DNA of 64,000 nucleotides from Hymenobacter norwichensis DSM 15439 (GTDB lineage Bacteria > Bacteroidota > Bacteroidia > Cytophagales > Hymenobacteraceae): contig NZ_ATVL01000010.1 in NCBI RefSeq assembly GCF_000420705.1, positions 1 through 64,000 on the forward strand, read 5' to 3'. A program made the position numbers and the translations under genes. Below the pieces are notes generated by a model. That model made no database searches. It was given only the letters and a program-made list of their open reading frames with translations, and was not told the DNA's origin. Within the stretch, counting starts at the first letter, position 1. Every line of letters starts with the position of its first letter. This document shows, piece after piece, positions 42,933 through 51,973 of the stretch.

Positions 42933-43544
42933 CTAGGCGCCTATCCCGGAGCTTTGCACTCGGCCATTCATTTCTGCCACGGGAGCAGACTGTTTCTTGG
43001 GTTTGTCTGCGGTTGGGCTGTTCTGCACGGGTACATCGGTGGCCTGCTGGCCGAGGCGCTCCGACATCTGGCCTTGGCTGTTGCCGGAGTTGGTGTTGTG
43101 GCTGCCGCGTACTTCAATCTGGTGGCGGCGGGTTTTCTGCTCGTCTTTTGGTACGGTTACGCGTAGCATACCATCTTCAAAGGCAGCCTCAATACGACCA
43201 GCGTCTACGGTATCGGGGAGCTGAAATGAGCGGCTGAACGAACCGTAGGTACTTTCCACCACGTGGTAGCGGCGCTGGTCTTGCTGCTCCCGCTGGAAGT
43301 GCCGCTCACCGCTAACACTCAGTCGGCCTTGGTGAAAGTCCACCTTGATGTCGTCGCGCTTCAGCCCTGGCAGGGCTACTTCTATTTCATAGCTTTTCTC
43401 GGTTTCGTAGGCGTCGGCGTGGGGCGAAAACAAGTTGACGCGTCCGCGCGAAGCCAGCGAATCGTTGAAGAACCGGTCAAGCATCGAGCTGAAGCTAGAA
43501 GACGACAGCTCGGAAAACGAATCCTGATACTTTTGAATAGCCAT
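42933..43544 (-). CDS. Hsp20/alpha-crystallin small heat-shock protein
   Basis: ATP-independent holdase chaperone of 203 residues. The start at 43544 (MAIQKYQDSFSEL) is chosen over 43619. The alpha-crystallin domain spans about 40-135 (ADAYETEKSYEIEVALPGLKR, LSVSGERHFQ, FQLPDTVDAGRIEAAFEDGMLRVTVPK), with the ALPGLKRDDIKV motif and the FEDGMLRVTVPK strand. The C-terminal 65 residues are an unusually long, Gln/Ser/Lys-rich tail in place of the short IXI tail of most sHsps, so assembly may differ. Regulation cannot be read; no CIRCE element was seen in the 343-bp upstream stretch. Confidence 0.92.
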   Translation of the reverse strand: MAIQKYQDSFSELSSSSFSSMLDRFFNDSLASRGRVNLFSPHADAYETEKSYEIEVALPGLKRDDIKVDFHQGRLSVSGERHFQREQQDQRRYHVVESTYGSFSRSFQLPDTVDAGRIEAAFEDGMLRVTVPKDEQKTRRHQIEVRGSHNTNSGNSQGQMSERLGQQATDVPVQNSPTADKPKKQSAPVAEMNGRVQSSGIGA

Positions 43545-43887
43545 GGTTTGTGAAAGGTTGGGGTTAAACAAACGAACACAAGCAGGCCTAATACGGAGCG
43601 AAAAAAACGGGTGTTGCACCCAGGTTTAAAATTTTTTACAAGCAATCTGTTGCTTCAATAGTGTCCTGGTGAACTGCGTTGGCGGTTTTTCCGATTGGCC
43701 TAGCCACTTCAACCGCCAGCCCGACCCAGCGCTGCTAAGTGCCCGAAGCAGACTTCAAAGCCCCTACCGGAAGCTAAACTTGTACTGCTGTGCTGCGTAA
43801 GAATATTTAGTGGTTTCCTGCGCCTTCCGCGTAGCCCTGGCGGTACCTCGCCGGCCCTGATTTCCTCACCGTATTGCCTTCCGTGCC
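43545..43887. other. Divergent intergenic region (hsp20 / small secreted protein)
   Basis: About 340 bp without a gene. The hsp20 promoter on the minus strand and that of the 43888 gene on the plus strand lie here. I see only a weak 8-bp inverted repeat (TGGCGGTT 43680-43687 with AACCGCCA 43711-43718). A plausible TATTTAG lies near 43806. Confidence 0.5.
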
Positions 43888-44214
43888 ATGTCCCGTTTTG
43901 TATATCTGCCACTCGTACTGCTGGGCCTGACGGCTACGGCTGCTCACTCCCAAAACCGGGCCCCGGTATCATCTACGCAGCGCAGCCTCGGCGAGCGGGT
44001 CAGCCCGATGCCCGGCGTGGTGCTGCCAACCGGAGCCAGCCAGCGCAACCTAGAGCCCATGCCTGCTCCTTCGCAAGTGCGCCCTAACGGGACACTACCG
44101 CTGCCAGCCTTTCCGCGCGGTAACGTGAGTGTGGGTGCCCTCGACTCGGGACAGGTAGTGAAGCCTGCGCCGACCCCTCGGGCGCCAGCCCGGCCCTCGC
44201 GCCAGCGCCCATAG
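43888..44214 (+). CDS. Small Pro-rich secreted protein
   Basis: A 108-residue protein with a signal peptide (MSRFVYLPLVLLGLTATAAHS, cleavage near SQ). The mature part is Pro/Arg/Ser-rich, with PMPGVVLP, EPMPAPS and APTPRAPARPSRQRP. No domain recognised; probably an unstructured periplasmic or surface peptide. Confidence 0.5.
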   Translation: MSRFVYLPLVLLGLTATAAHSQNRAPVSSTQRSLGERVSPMPGVVLPTGASQRNLEPMPAPSQVRPNGTLPLPAFPRGNVSVGALDSGQVVKPAPTPRAPARPSRQRP

Positions 44215-44411
44215 CCTGAATGTGCTGCTGAAGCTCAACCAATCGTTCTGTCTGCAACCGGATGGCTTTACGCTGTGGGCTTTATCGTGAGGACAGTGCC
44301 GTGGGTTTTGCTTCTAAAAACCACTTCAATAGCATAATGAGCGGGTGCTTGTACCTTTAGTATTCAGCTATTTCTAGTAGCTTGCTCATCAACCCACTCC
44401 GAATCCCACTT

Positions 44412-44813
44412 ATGAAAGCGCCACTTGATGTCGTCAATTCATATATTGCTCTCGTTCAGGACTTCAGCACCGATACAGCAGCGTACGCCGAGGTGCTACA
44501 TCCTGAAATAGAGCAGACTGAATACCCCAATCTGGTTTATAAAACTGTTCAGCGCCGGTCGTTCGATGAAATAATCGACAACATCCGGGTTGGTCGGGAA
44601 TTGCTTCACAACCAGTCGTTCGATGTACACTCGGCCCATACTAACTCCGAGGGCTGCGTGTTGGTGGAAGGCATCTGGCAGGCTACTGTCGTCAACGATA
44701 TGGCTTCTATGACCCGCGGCCAGCAAGTCAAAGCTCACCTTTGCCTGGTGTTTGAATTCAAGGACGGCAAGATTTACCGGCAGCGGCGCTACTCCTGCTA
44801 CGAGCAGGCCTAG
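44412..44813 (+). CDS. NTF2-like/SnoaL-like protein
   Basis: Soluble protein of 133 residues with the cone-shaped NTF2 fold pattern: an N-terminal helix (VVNSYIALVQDFSTDTAAY), strands in the middle (FDVHSAHTNSEGCVLVEGIWQATV) and a final strand pair (LCLVFEFKDGKIYRQRRYSCYE). The ATG at 44412 is used. The family includes enzymes and non-catalytic binding proteins; the catalytic residues cannot be assigned. It converges on the DUF5694 gene across 27 bp. Confidence 0.75.
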   Translation: MKAPLDVVNSYIALVQDFSTDTAAYAEVLHPEIEQTEYPNLVYKTVQRRSFDEIIDNIRVGRELLHNQSFDVHSAHTNSEGCVLVEGIWQATVVNDMASMTRGQQVKAHLCLVFEFKDGKIYRQRRYSCYEQA

Positions 44814-44840
44814 GCCGCTGGCGCTTTCGTGGCGGTAGCG

Positions 44841-45728
44841 CTAGGGTTTCAGGTACTTTGAAGCTTCCACCACTTGATACGCCGGGTCGGTGCGGAACAT
44901 GCCTTGCAACGAGCCAATGTGCCGGGCCCCGATGATGGTAAGCAGCCGTGTTTTGCGGGTAGCCAGCTGGGTGGTTACTATGTTGGAATAGATTTTCAAG
45001 TCACGGTTATAGATAACCGAAGTAAACTCGGCGCCTACGTAGTGTGGGCTGACGAAGCCGGCGTCTACCATCGGGTCGGCCTTGAGGGTGCCGTCGGTAA
45101 CGCGGGCCGGGGTCCGGTACACCAGCGTGTGCAGTTGCTGTAATAGTGCCGGGCTGTTGACAAAGGCTAACAGGCCGCCCATGCTCAGGTTGCCGCTTTC
45201 CCAGGCCTGCATCTTGGGGGCCCCAAAAGCCCGATGCTCGGCGGTGGCTTCTTCGTAGAGCTTGATGTTGGTGCCTTCGTGTAGAATACTTTGCGAAGTA
45301 CCGCCCGGCGCATTCACGCAATAAATACGCTCCACGCCCAGCCGTTTGCCCAGTACAAAGCCCAGTTGATAGATTTCGGAGCGGCCGCCGGGCAGCGTGT
45401 TCAGGTCGAGGCGGCCTTGCCGGTAGAGGGCGTATAGGCTGTCGAGGCGAGCTTGCCGCTCGGGTAACTCCTCCACTAGAATGGCATCGGGCCGGAACCG
45501 TTGGATTTGGTTTCGGACAGCTTCTAGCTCGGTCTGGCGCTTGGGCGTGAGTACGTCGGTGTTGGGGTTGGCGGGCTTGTAGACCTGGGCCAGATGCGGC
45601 CCACCCACCATCATCACGGCAACCGGGGCCGTACGGGCCGCCGTGCCTGCTACCGGCTGGTTTTTGGAGGTAGTGCAAGCCGCCAGGCTCATCAACGAAA
45701 CAAGACAAGGCAACAGGAATCGACGCAT
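44841..45728 (-). CDS. DUF5694 domain lipoprotein
   Basis: Predicted lipoprotein of 295 residues (lipobox LMSLAAC; Cys18). The body has GGPHLAQVYKPANPNTDVLTPKRQTELEAV, PDAILVEELPERQARLDSLY and the late TIIGARHIGSLQGMFRTD, which fit DUF5694, a family distantly like TraB/erythromycin-esterase-type folds with conserved His/Glu residues. The conserved GARHIG and VEELP are likely active-site positions; no reaction is known. It lies on its own. Confidence 0.72.
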   Translation of the reverse strand: MRRFLLPCLVSLMSLAACTTSKNQPVAGTAARTAPVAVMMVGGPHLAQVYKPANPNTDVLTPKRQTELEAVRNQIQRFRPDAILVEELPERQARLDSLYALYRQGRLDLNTLPGGRSEIYQLGFVLGKRLGVERIYCVNAPGGTSQSILHEGTNIKLYEEATAEHRAFGAPKMQAWESGNLSMGGLLAFVNSPALLQQLHTLVYRTPARVTDGTLKADPMVDAGFVSPHYVGAEFTSVIYNRDLKIYSNIVTTQLATRKTRLLTIIGARHIGSLQGMFRTDPAYQVVEASKYLKP

Positions 45729-45914
45729 AGCGAGTAGGATAGGAGCGGTGCTGATGGCGCACCACGGTGAGTACCCATCAATGACGCCGCCCGCCGCCCC
45801 AGCCGTTGCCTCAACCCGCTTGAAAAGTAGTAGCTCAACACTATTGGGCCTAAGATCTGGCCGCTTCTGGTAGGCACAGGCACAGCGCTAACCGAGTAGC
45901 GAGTGCGCTTGCCG

Positions 45915-46487
45915 TTAAGTGCGCGGTGTTTGTGGTGTGTCTCGCGCCGAAACGAGTGCCAACCGCAGCCGCAGGTATTGTTGCAGCCAGATGGGGTACA
46001 GGTTGTAGCCGATATTGAGCACGAGCAGCGCCGCCGCCCAGCCCCACTGGCCCTGCACGGCGGCATACCCGCTGGCAAACAAGAAGAACAGCAGCGCCGC
46101 CACATGAAACCGCTCCATGTGGTAGCTGTTGCCCACCGCGGCAGCCACCGACCGGCGGCTTTGCACCCGGCGGTAATGCGGGTAACGCCGCCGTACCAGT
46201 GTATTCACCAGTGCCCCATCCTGCGCCAGCCGGTTGGCACCCGGCACCCCTAGCCGCCGATACACCGCCGGCTTTTCACTCAACTGCCAATACCGAAACC
46301 AGGCGCGGGGCACCCCATACGCCAGCAAGCTCAGCCCCAATAGCCCAAGCAGCCACGGCCGCGCCATGTGCTGGTAGCAAAACACCGCCAACGGCCCCAG
46401 AGCCAGCCCCGACCACACCACCGACGGCACAGCATTATAAAACGCCAACAAGCCAGCCGACGGAGCATCGTTTCGGGTAGAAGCCAT
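45915..46487 (-). CDS. Integral membrane protein, possibly CrtO-type acyltransferase
   Basis: Membrane protein of 190 residues with about four hydrophobic helices (25-38, 45-60, 128-143, 150-165). The second half carries HMERFHVAALLFFLFA and LNIGYNLYPIWLQQYLRLRL, which resemble proteins annotated as glycosyl-diaponeurosporenoate acyltransferase (CrtO family). This resemblance is from memory and weak; a generic small membrane protein is equally possible. It is preceded by the DUF5694 gene on the same strand, about 190 bp away. Confidence 0.5.
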   Translation of the reverse strand: MASTRNDAPSAGLLAFYNAVPSVVWSGLALGPLAVFCYQHMARPWLLGLLGLSLLAYGVPRAWFRYWQLSEKPAVYRRLGVPGANRLAQDGALVNTLVRRRYPHYRRVQSRRSVAAAVGNSYHMERFHVAALLFFLFASGYAAVQGQWGWAAALLVLNIGYNLYPIWLQQYLRLRLALVSARDTPQTPRT

Positions 46488-46511
46488 AGCAGTAAGGTAC
46501 GCGCCGAAGCT

Positions 46512-46955
46512 CTAACAACTCCTCGAGGCCAAGATCCAAAGCTGAACTTCTGTTTTGAGCCTTACTTCGTACGTCCCACCCACACCACATGATGTCAACC
46601 ACAGGTAGTATATGCCATCTTCTCGTTTTGATAAGTCAAATACGAGGGCTTTCGTGTCGTTTCCTGAACCTTGTTGTTCAACCGCCTTGTAAGGAAACTT
46701 GCGCAACTGGAGGCGCTGGTAATTCTCGGCGTCCCATAATCCTACTGATGCTCGATTCATAGCGGGTAATGCCAAGGTCACTTGTTCACCCTTCTTGCGG
46801 TTGATTAAAACAGGTTGGCATTCTTTTGCGCCGGTTTCACATGCTTCGAGGTATTCGAAGCTTAACTCTATTGCCTTACCAGTTGGAAAACTAACGTCTG
46901 CTGAGCGAAAGAGTAGAGAGAGGCAAAGCGCGGCTTGTAGTGGGAAATATATCAT
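46512..46955 (-). CDS. Secreted hypothetical protein
   Basis: Protein of 147 residues with a signal peptide (MIYFPLQAALCLSLLFRSADV) and a beta-rich mature part (GIYYLWLTSCGVGGTYEVRL). Cysteines occur at four positions, suggesting an extracytoplasmic fold. The longer start at 46988 adds 11 residues (MHNYLFSNCIS) and is less likely to be a signal start. No family recognised. Confidence 0.45.
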   Translation of the reverse strand: MIYFPLQAALCLSLLFRSADVSFPTGKAIELSFEYLEACETGAKECQPVLINRKKGEQVTLALPAMNRASVGLWDAENYQRLQLRKFPYKAVEQQGSGNDTKALVFDLSKREDGIYYLWLTSCGVGGTYEVRLKTEVQLWILASRSC

Positions 46956-47021
46956 GCTTATACAGTTACTAAATAAGTAGTTATGCATCAGTGAATGCCT
47001 TCATCAACGGTAATAATTTAT

Positions 47022-47060
47022 AAAAAGAGCTCCGACTTTAGAAGTCGGAGCTCTTTTTAT
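47022..47060 (-). terminator. Terminator of the nrdA-linked gene pair
   Basis: A perfect 17-bp stem (47022-47038 with 47042-47058) with a 3-nt loop and T/A runs on both sides. On the minus strand it lies 15 nt after the 62-residue ORF, ending the nrdA transcript unit, and just before the 46955 gene. Confidence 0.88.
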
Positions 47061-47074
47061 TCAACATACATTTT

Positions 47075-47206
47075 TTATGACGCCAATTGCCAATTTGCAT
47101 CTGGCGGTAGTTGACCAGTTTTGCGTAGATGAGCTATGAACTCCTGCCGTGTCAGTGGTCCACTGGTTCGGCCAAGCTCATACTCCTGCACTGTTTTACC
47201 GGCCAT
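47075..47206 (-). CDS. Small protein of the nrdA-linked pair (possible antitoxin)
   Basis: A 43-residue frame (from ATG 47206; up to 62 from 47263) encoding MAGKTVQEYELGRTSGPLTR and LRKTGQLPPDANWQLAS. It overlaps the stop of the preceding 101-residue gene (47196) by 11 bp if it starts at 47206, or by 68 bp if it starts at 47263; either fits tight coupling as in toxin-antitoxin modules. No known antitoxin domain recognised. Followed by a strong terminator. Confidence 0.45.
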   Translation of the reverse strand: MAGKTVQEYELGRTSGPLTRQEFIAHLRKTGQLPPDANWQLAS

Positions 47207-47501
47207 CGAAAGGTTCGTTGCCGGAGTTAAGTTGTCGGAGGATAACGTCTCGGATGGTTTCATAGCTCGGTAAAATTACGTCTTCGATGACAAATCGGTC
47301 ATCCTGTAACGTGAAAGTAACCGAAATAAATTTCCGATGTTTCGTGTATCCAACAACTTCATAAGCACCAGCTTCTTTGGGGTAAAGTCCGCTGCGGGAA
47401 GGAAATGTTAGAAGCTCCTCCATTTCCTCCTGCAGAATACTGAGACTGTGACACCAGTTCCAGTTGACTTTACCAAAGTCGATACTATGGCTGTCAAACA
47501 C
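47196..47501 (-). CDS. 101-residue protein immediately after nrdA (possible toxin)
   Basis: Starts at GTG (47501), one base after the nrdA stop (TAAGGTG), so translation is likely coupled. The protein has GAYEVVGYTKHRKFISVTFTLQ and DRFVIEDVILPSYETIRDVI, an alternating strand pattern faintly like BrnT/RelE-type small ribonuclease toxins (RFxxVxFTxxD). No catalytic residues can be assigned and the similarity is speculative. It is followed by an overlapping small gene and a terminator. Confidence 0.5.
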   Translation of the reverse strand: MFDSHSIDFGKVNWNWCHSLSILQEEMEELLTFPSRSGLYPKEAGAYEVVGYTKHRKFISVTFTLQDDRFVIEDVILPSYETIRDVILRQLNSGNEPFDGR

Positions 47502-47502
47502 C

Positions 47503-49884
47503 TTACGAACCGCAGGCCTCGCAGGCGTCGGGGTTATCCAGGGAGCAGGCCATGTCGGAGGCGTTCTGGGCCGATACGTTCAGGGGCTCCAGGGTCTCGG
47601 CGGCTTGCTTCTGCACCGTGAACTTGATGGCGTCGGCGGCGGCTTTGGTGCGCAGGTAGTACATACCGGTTTTCAGGCCCTTCTTCCAGCTGTGGAAGTG
47701 CATGCTGGTGAGCTTGCCGAAGTTCACGTTGGTTACGTGCAGGTTCAGGCTCTGGCTCTGGCAGATGTACGCCCCCCGGTCGGCCGACATGTCGATGATA
47801 CGGCGCTGCGAAATCTCCCACACCGTCTTGTACAGGTCTTTGATGTGCTGCGGAATCCGGTCGATGTTCTGCACCGAGCCGTTGGCGGCAATGATTTCCT
47901 GCTTCATCTGGTCGTTCCAGATGCCAAGCTTGATGAGGTCTTTCAGCAAGTGCTTGTTCACCACCATGAACTCACCGCTCAGCACGCGACGCACGTAAAT
48001 GTTGGAGGTGTAAGGCTCAAACGACTCGTTGTTGCCGAGAATCTGGGCGGTGCTGGCCGTTGGCATAGGTGCCACCAGCAGCGAGTTGCGCACACCGTGC
48101 TCCACCACTTCGGCGCGCAGGCTTTCCCAATCCCAGCGGCCCGAGTCCGGCGTTACGTTCCAGAGGTCGAACTGGAACTTGCCTTCGCTCAGCGGTGAGC
48201 CTTTGAACGTCTCGTACGCACCATCCTTCTTGGCCAAATCCTTGGAGGCCGTCATGGCCGCGAAGTAGATGGTCTCGAAGATATCCTTGTTGAGGCCGCT
48301 GGCTTCGTCGCTCTCGAACGGCATGCGCAGCGCAATGAACGTATCGGCCAGTCCTTGCACGCCCAACCCGATGGGGCGGTGGCGGCGGTTGCTGCGCTCG
48401 GCTTCAATTACCGGGTAGTAATTGATGTCGATAACCTTGTTCAGGTTCAGCGTGGCGTGGTAGGTTACCTCGTACAGCTTCTTGTGGTCGAAGACAAGGT
48501 TGCCTTTCTCGTCGGGGCGTACGTAACGGGGCAGAGCCAGTGAGGCGAGGTTGCACACGGCAATTTCGTTCTCGTCGGTATACTCCATAATCTCGGTGCA
48601 GAGGTTGGAGCTTTTGATGGTGCCCAGGTTCTTCTGGTTGCTCTTGCTGTTGGCCGCGTCTTTGAAGAGCAGGTACGGCGTGCCGGTTTCGGTCTGGCTT
48701 TCCAGAATGGCAAACCACAACTCCTGCGCCTTGATGGTTTTGCGGCCTTTGCCTTCGCGCTCATACTTGGCATACAACCGCTCGAACTCCTCGCCGTGCG
48801 TGGTGTCGAGGCCGGGGCACTCGTGGGGGCACATCAGCGTCCAATCGGCGTTGGCTTCCACGCGCTTCATGAACAAGTCGGGCGTCCAGAGGGCGAAGAA
48901 CAAGTCGCGGGCGCGCATCTCTTCCTTGCCGTGGTTTTTCTTGAGGTCCAGGAAGTCGATGATGTCGGCGTGCCAGGGCTCCAGGTAGATGGCGAAGGCA
49001 CCTTTGCGCTTGCCACCGCCCTGGTCTACATAGCGGGCCGTGTCGTTGAACACCTTCAGCATGGGCACGAGGCCGTTGGAGGTGCCGTTGGTGCCTTTGA
49101 TGTAAGAGCCCGTAGCCCGCACGTTGTGCACGGCCAGACCGATACCGCCGGCGCTCTGCGAAATCAGGGCGCAGTTCTTCAGCGTGTCATAAATGCCCTC
49201 AATGGAGTCGTCCTTCATCGTGAGCAGGAAGCACGAGCTAAGCTGCGGCTTCGGCGTACCGGCGTTGAAGAGGGTAGGGGTAGCGTGCGTAAACCACCGC
49301 TCGCTCATCAGCTCATAGGTAGCAATAGCCGCCTCAATATCCTCTTTGTGGATACCGATGGCCACACGCATAATCATGTGCTGCGGGCGTTCCACCACTT
49401 TGCCGTCGAGGCGGAGTAAGTAGCTGCGCTCCAGGGTCTTGAAGCCGAAGTAGTCGTAGTTGTAGTCCCGGTCGTAGATGATGGCCGAATCCAGGGTGGC
49501 GGCGTGGTTATGAATGGTTTCCCACACGTCTTTGGCCAGCAAGGAGGCGTTTTCGCCGGTCTTGGGGTCCTCGTAGGTGTAGAGCCGCTTCATGGTGCTG
49601 CTGAACGACTTGCTGGTGACCTTGTGCAGGTTGCTCACCGCAATCCGGGCCGCCAGAATGGCGTAGTCGGGGTGCTTGGTAGTGAGCGAAGCGGCAGTTT
49701 CGGCGGCCAGGTTGTCGAGCTCCACGGTCGTCACGCCGTCGTAAATCCCGTCGATAACCTTCTTGGCCACCTCAATCGGGGAGACGTACATCATATTGAG
49801 CCCGTAGCAGAGCTTCTCGATACGCGCCGTGACTTTATCAAATTTCACGGATTCGCGGCGGCCGTCGCGTTTTAATACCAGCAT
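47503..49884 (-). CDS. nrdA: Ribonucleoside-diphosphate reductase alpha subunit (class I)
   Basis: Reduces ribonucleoside diphosphates to deoxy forms; it needs a radical-generating beta subunit. Length 793, normal. Residues 1-90 are an ATP-cone ([25 protein letters not shown]). The catalytic part has [25 protein letters not shown], with the first active-site Cys; NLCTEI, with the thiyl Cys; [14 protein letters not shown]; and [21 protein letters not shown]. The C-terminal CEAC (788-791) is the redox pair that re-reduces the active site. No nrdB lies next to it in this window. Two small genes follow on the same strand, the first one base after the stop. No clear NrdR box was seen upstream. Confidence 0.96.
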   Translation of the reverse strand: MLVLKRDGRRESVKFDKVTARIEKLCYGLNMMYVSPIEVAKKVIDGIYDGVTTVELDNLAAETAASLTTKHPDYAILAARIAVSNLHKVTSKSFSSTMKRLYTYEDPKTGENASLLAKDVWETIHNHAATLDSAIIYDRDYNYDYFGFKTLERSYLLRLDGKVVERPQHMIMRVAIGIHKEDIEAAIATYELMSERWFTHATPTLFNAGTPKPQLSSCFLLTMKDDSIEGIYDTLKNCALISQSAGGIGLAVHNVRATGSYIKGTNGTSNGLVPMLKVFNDTARYVDQGGGKRKGAFAIYLEPWHADIIDFLDLKKNHGKEEMRARDLFFALWTPDLFMKRVEANADWTLMCPHECPGLDTTHGEEFERLYAKYEREGKGRKTIKAQELWFAILESQTETGTPYLLFKDAANSKSNQKNLGTIKSSNLCTEIMEYTDENEIAVCNLASLALPRYVRPDEKGNLVFDHKKLYEVTYHATLNLNKVIDINYYPVIEAERSNRRHRPIGLGVQGLADTFIALRMPFESDEASGLNKDIFETIYFAAMTASKDLAKKDGAYETFKGSPLSEGKFQFDLWNVTPDSGRWDWESLRAEVVEHGVRNSLLVAPMPTASTAQILGNNESFEPYTSNIYVRRVLSGEFMVVNKHLLKDLIKLGIWNDQMKQEIIAANGSVQNIDRIPQHIKDLYKTVWEISQRRIIDMSADRGAYICQSQSLNLHVTNVNFGKLTSMHFHSWKKGLKTGMYYLRTKAAADAIKFTVQKQAAETLEPLNVSAQNASDMACSLDNPDACEACGS

Positions 49885-50440
49885 AGACGTAGCAGGTTGA
49901 TGGGTTGGTGTATGAGTGTGCGCGCCCCAATAGGGTAGGCAACTTGGGTTCAGAAAGAGGGTCCGGACGCCAGCACATCACTCCGCATGCGTCCGTTAAG
50001 TAGCGGAATATATCCCCTTCCAGGGGCTAGGACAAACGTAGACTTTAGAAGTTTTCCACATAACCGCAAAACAGTGCAGTTCAGCGGGTTTAAGTTAAAT
50101 AAGTATTGCTATATTAATTAGTAAATGAGTGAAAATTCAGGTTGGTAGATTGCCGGGGAAATGGTATTGTCAGTGGTTGACGCCGCTCGGTAGGTTACTG
50201 CACAACCAGAAGTCGTTGGATAGAGGATGCCATATTCCCGGCGCTATGCCTAAGAGGCATGAACAGTCAGAATTTATAACGGCCTATAATCACAAGGCCG
50301 TCATGCAGAGCGCGGCGAAGCATCTCGCGTGCTAACGTTGAATTACTACTGCAACCTCAGTACGCGAGATTCCTCGGCAAGCTCGGAATGACGTTCGTTG
50401 TTAGGGTACTGGCCACATTGCTTAGGGGTATGAACAGTTA
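49885..50440. other. Long spacer upstream of nrdA
   Basis: About 560 bp without a gene. It contains the second copy of the interspersed palindrome (50298-50393), a small perfect palindrome ATGCCTAAGAGGCAT (about 50246-50260), and a partial direct repeat of the phrase ATGAACAGT (near 50259 and 50430). The nrdA promoter is expected in 49885-50050, but I cannot assign it. Confidence 0.6.
50298..50393. repeat. Interspersed palindromic repeat, copy 2
   Basis: Left arm CCGTCATGCAGAGCGCGGCG and ATCTCGCGTGCTAACGTT match copy 1 closely; the right arm has diverged (TTCCTCGGCAAGCTCGGAATGACG). It lies in the long spacer upstream of nrdA and downstream of the Gfo/Idh gene. Confidence 0.85.
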
Positions 50441-50481
50441 GAGGAATGCAGCGCAGAAACCTGTTCCGCGCTACACTCCTC
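50441..50481 (-). terminator. Terminator of the Gfo/Idh gene
   Basis: An 18-bp stem (50441-50458 with 50464-50481) with three positions that are A-C mismatches on the plus strand but U-G wobbles in minus-strand RNA, which identifies it as belonging to the minus-strand gene ending at 50507. Confidence 0.7.
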
Positions 50482-50506
50482 TTCGTTTGGTGAGGTCTCT
50501 GTTGGT

Positions 50507-51973
50507 TTACGCTCCCAGCGTCCAGCCCTGGCGGTACTCGCGCTTCACAAATTGGTTGGCCTCATCCCAGTTGGTTACTCGCATCTGGCGGGCGTCCCAA
50601 TCCAGCTTTAGGTTGCGGCCTGGGTACGCGAAGCCTTTGCCGTCGGCGTTGGGCTTGCGCACATCATAGCCCCGAATGGCCAGGTTAGCTACCAGCAGTG
50701 CTTCCGTGAGCGGGCCTGCCAACTCGAAGGGCGAGCTAACTTCCTTGTTACCGTAGCCCGCCAGGCAGGCTTCCACCCATTGCGCGTAGTGGCCGTCGGC
50801 CCCGCCCGGCACACGGGCCAGGGTGGGCTTCACCTTCACTTCGTTGGTACGGGAAAGGGGTAGCAGCTGCGGATTGGCCGAGTAGGTGCTGGCCATCATC
50901 TTGCCTTTCTTACCCACGAACAGAATGCCGTTGCCCCCGTCGCCAAACAGCTCGTTGGAGCCTAGTTCGGCGGGGCGCTCGGGCTGAATGCCGCCGTCCA
51001 TCCAGTGCACCGTCACGTCGTGCTTGGTTTTCGAGGTTCGGGGGAAGGTAAGCACCACGTGGCTAGAGGGCGGGCAGCTCTCGGGGAAGTAGCCGCGCTT
51101 GAACTCATCGACGTACACGCTGCCCACGCTGGCTTGCACGGCCGTGGGGTACTGCAAATCCAGCACCCGGAACGGCGCTTCCAGCAGGTGGCAGCCCATG
51201 TCGCCGAGGGCCCCGGTGCCGTATTCCCACCACCCGCGCCAGTTGAAGGGCACCAGCTTATCGATGTAGTTGGTTTGGGGTGCCGAGCCCAGCCACAGGT
51301 CCCAGTCCAGCTCGGCGGGTACCTTGCCTGGGGTGTTGGGCCACGGAATGCCCTGCGGCCACACGGGGCGGTCGGTCCAGCAGTACACCGTATCCACGTC
51401 CCCGATGAGTTTGGCGTCGTACCACTCGCGCAGCTGCCGCACCCCGTCGTTGGAGGCGCCCTGGTTGCCCATTTGCGTTACCACTTTGTGTTTCTTGGCT
51501 GCTTCGGTGAGTACCCGGGCCTCGTAAATATCGTGGGTTAAAGGTTTTTGCACGTACACGTGCTTACCCAGCTGCATGGCAGCCAAGGCCACGTTGGCGT
51601 GGTTGTGGTCAGGCGTTGATACGCAAACGGCATCGAAGTTCTTGGCTTCCTTGTCGAAGAGCTGGCGCCAGTCTTTATAGTACTTGGCCTGTGGGAAAGC
51701 TTTAACCGAGTTGGCGGCGCGCCGGTCGTCCACGTCGCAGAGGTAGTTGATGCGGGCTTTGCCACTTTTAAAGAAGCTGGCCAGGTCACTTTCGCCCTTG
51801 CCACCCACGCCCACGCCCGCAATTACCAGCTGGTCGCTGGGGGCGGTGTAGCCTCGGCCACCTAGCACAAAGCGGGGCACAATCATGATGCCGGCTGCCG
51901 CTACCGCGCTTTTCGTAATAAACTCTCGGCGCGAAACGGTAAGAGGTGAGTTTTCAAGCGTGTTTTCAGACAT
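50507..51973 (-). CDS. Gfo/Idh/MocA-family oxidoreductase with Tat signal
   Basis: NAD(P)-dependent sugar-type oxidoreductase of 488 residues, exported by the Tat system. The twin-arginine motif is SRREFITKSAVAAAG (Arg15-Arg16) in a signal that ends near PRFVLGG. The Rossmann start is VIAGVGVGGKGESDL and CDVDDRRAANSV; the substrate-binding C-terminal domain follows with EKPxx-like VQKPLTHDIYEARVLTEAA and GDMGCHLLEAPFRVL. The Tat signal fits cofactor binding before export, typical for Bacteroidota family members. The ATG at 51973 is chosen for the Tat signal. Substrate unknown. It is a single gene with its own terminator. Confidence 0.9.
   Translation of the reverse strand: MSENTLENSPLTVSRREFITKSAVAAAGIMIVPRFVLGGRGYTAPSDQLVIAGVGVGGKGESDLASFFKSGKARINYLCDVDDRRAANSVKAFPQAKYYKDWRQLFDKEAKNFDAVCVSTPDHNHANVALAAMQLGKHVYVQKPLTHDIYEARVLTEAAKKHKVVTQMGNQGASNDGVRQLREWYDAKLIGDVDTVYCWTDRPVWPQGIPWPNTPGKVPAELDWDLWLGSAPQTNYIDKLVPFNWRGWWEYGTGALGDMGCHLLEAPFRVLDLQYPTAVQASVGSVYVDEFKRGYFPESCPPSSHVVLTFPRTSKTKHDVTVHWMDGGIQPERPAELGSNELFGDGGNGILFVGKKGKMMASTYSANPQLLPLSRTNEVKVKPTLARVPGGADGHYAQWVEACLAGYGNKEVSSPFELAGPLTEALLVANLAIRGYDVRKPNADGKGFAYPGRNLKLDWDARQMRVTNWDEANQFVKREYRQGWTLGA

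Noticed and set aside
49885-50050. NrdR box upstream of nrdA
   Set aside because: I looked for an ACAnTATATnGT-type box; only a loose AATATATCC was found, without the second box expected.
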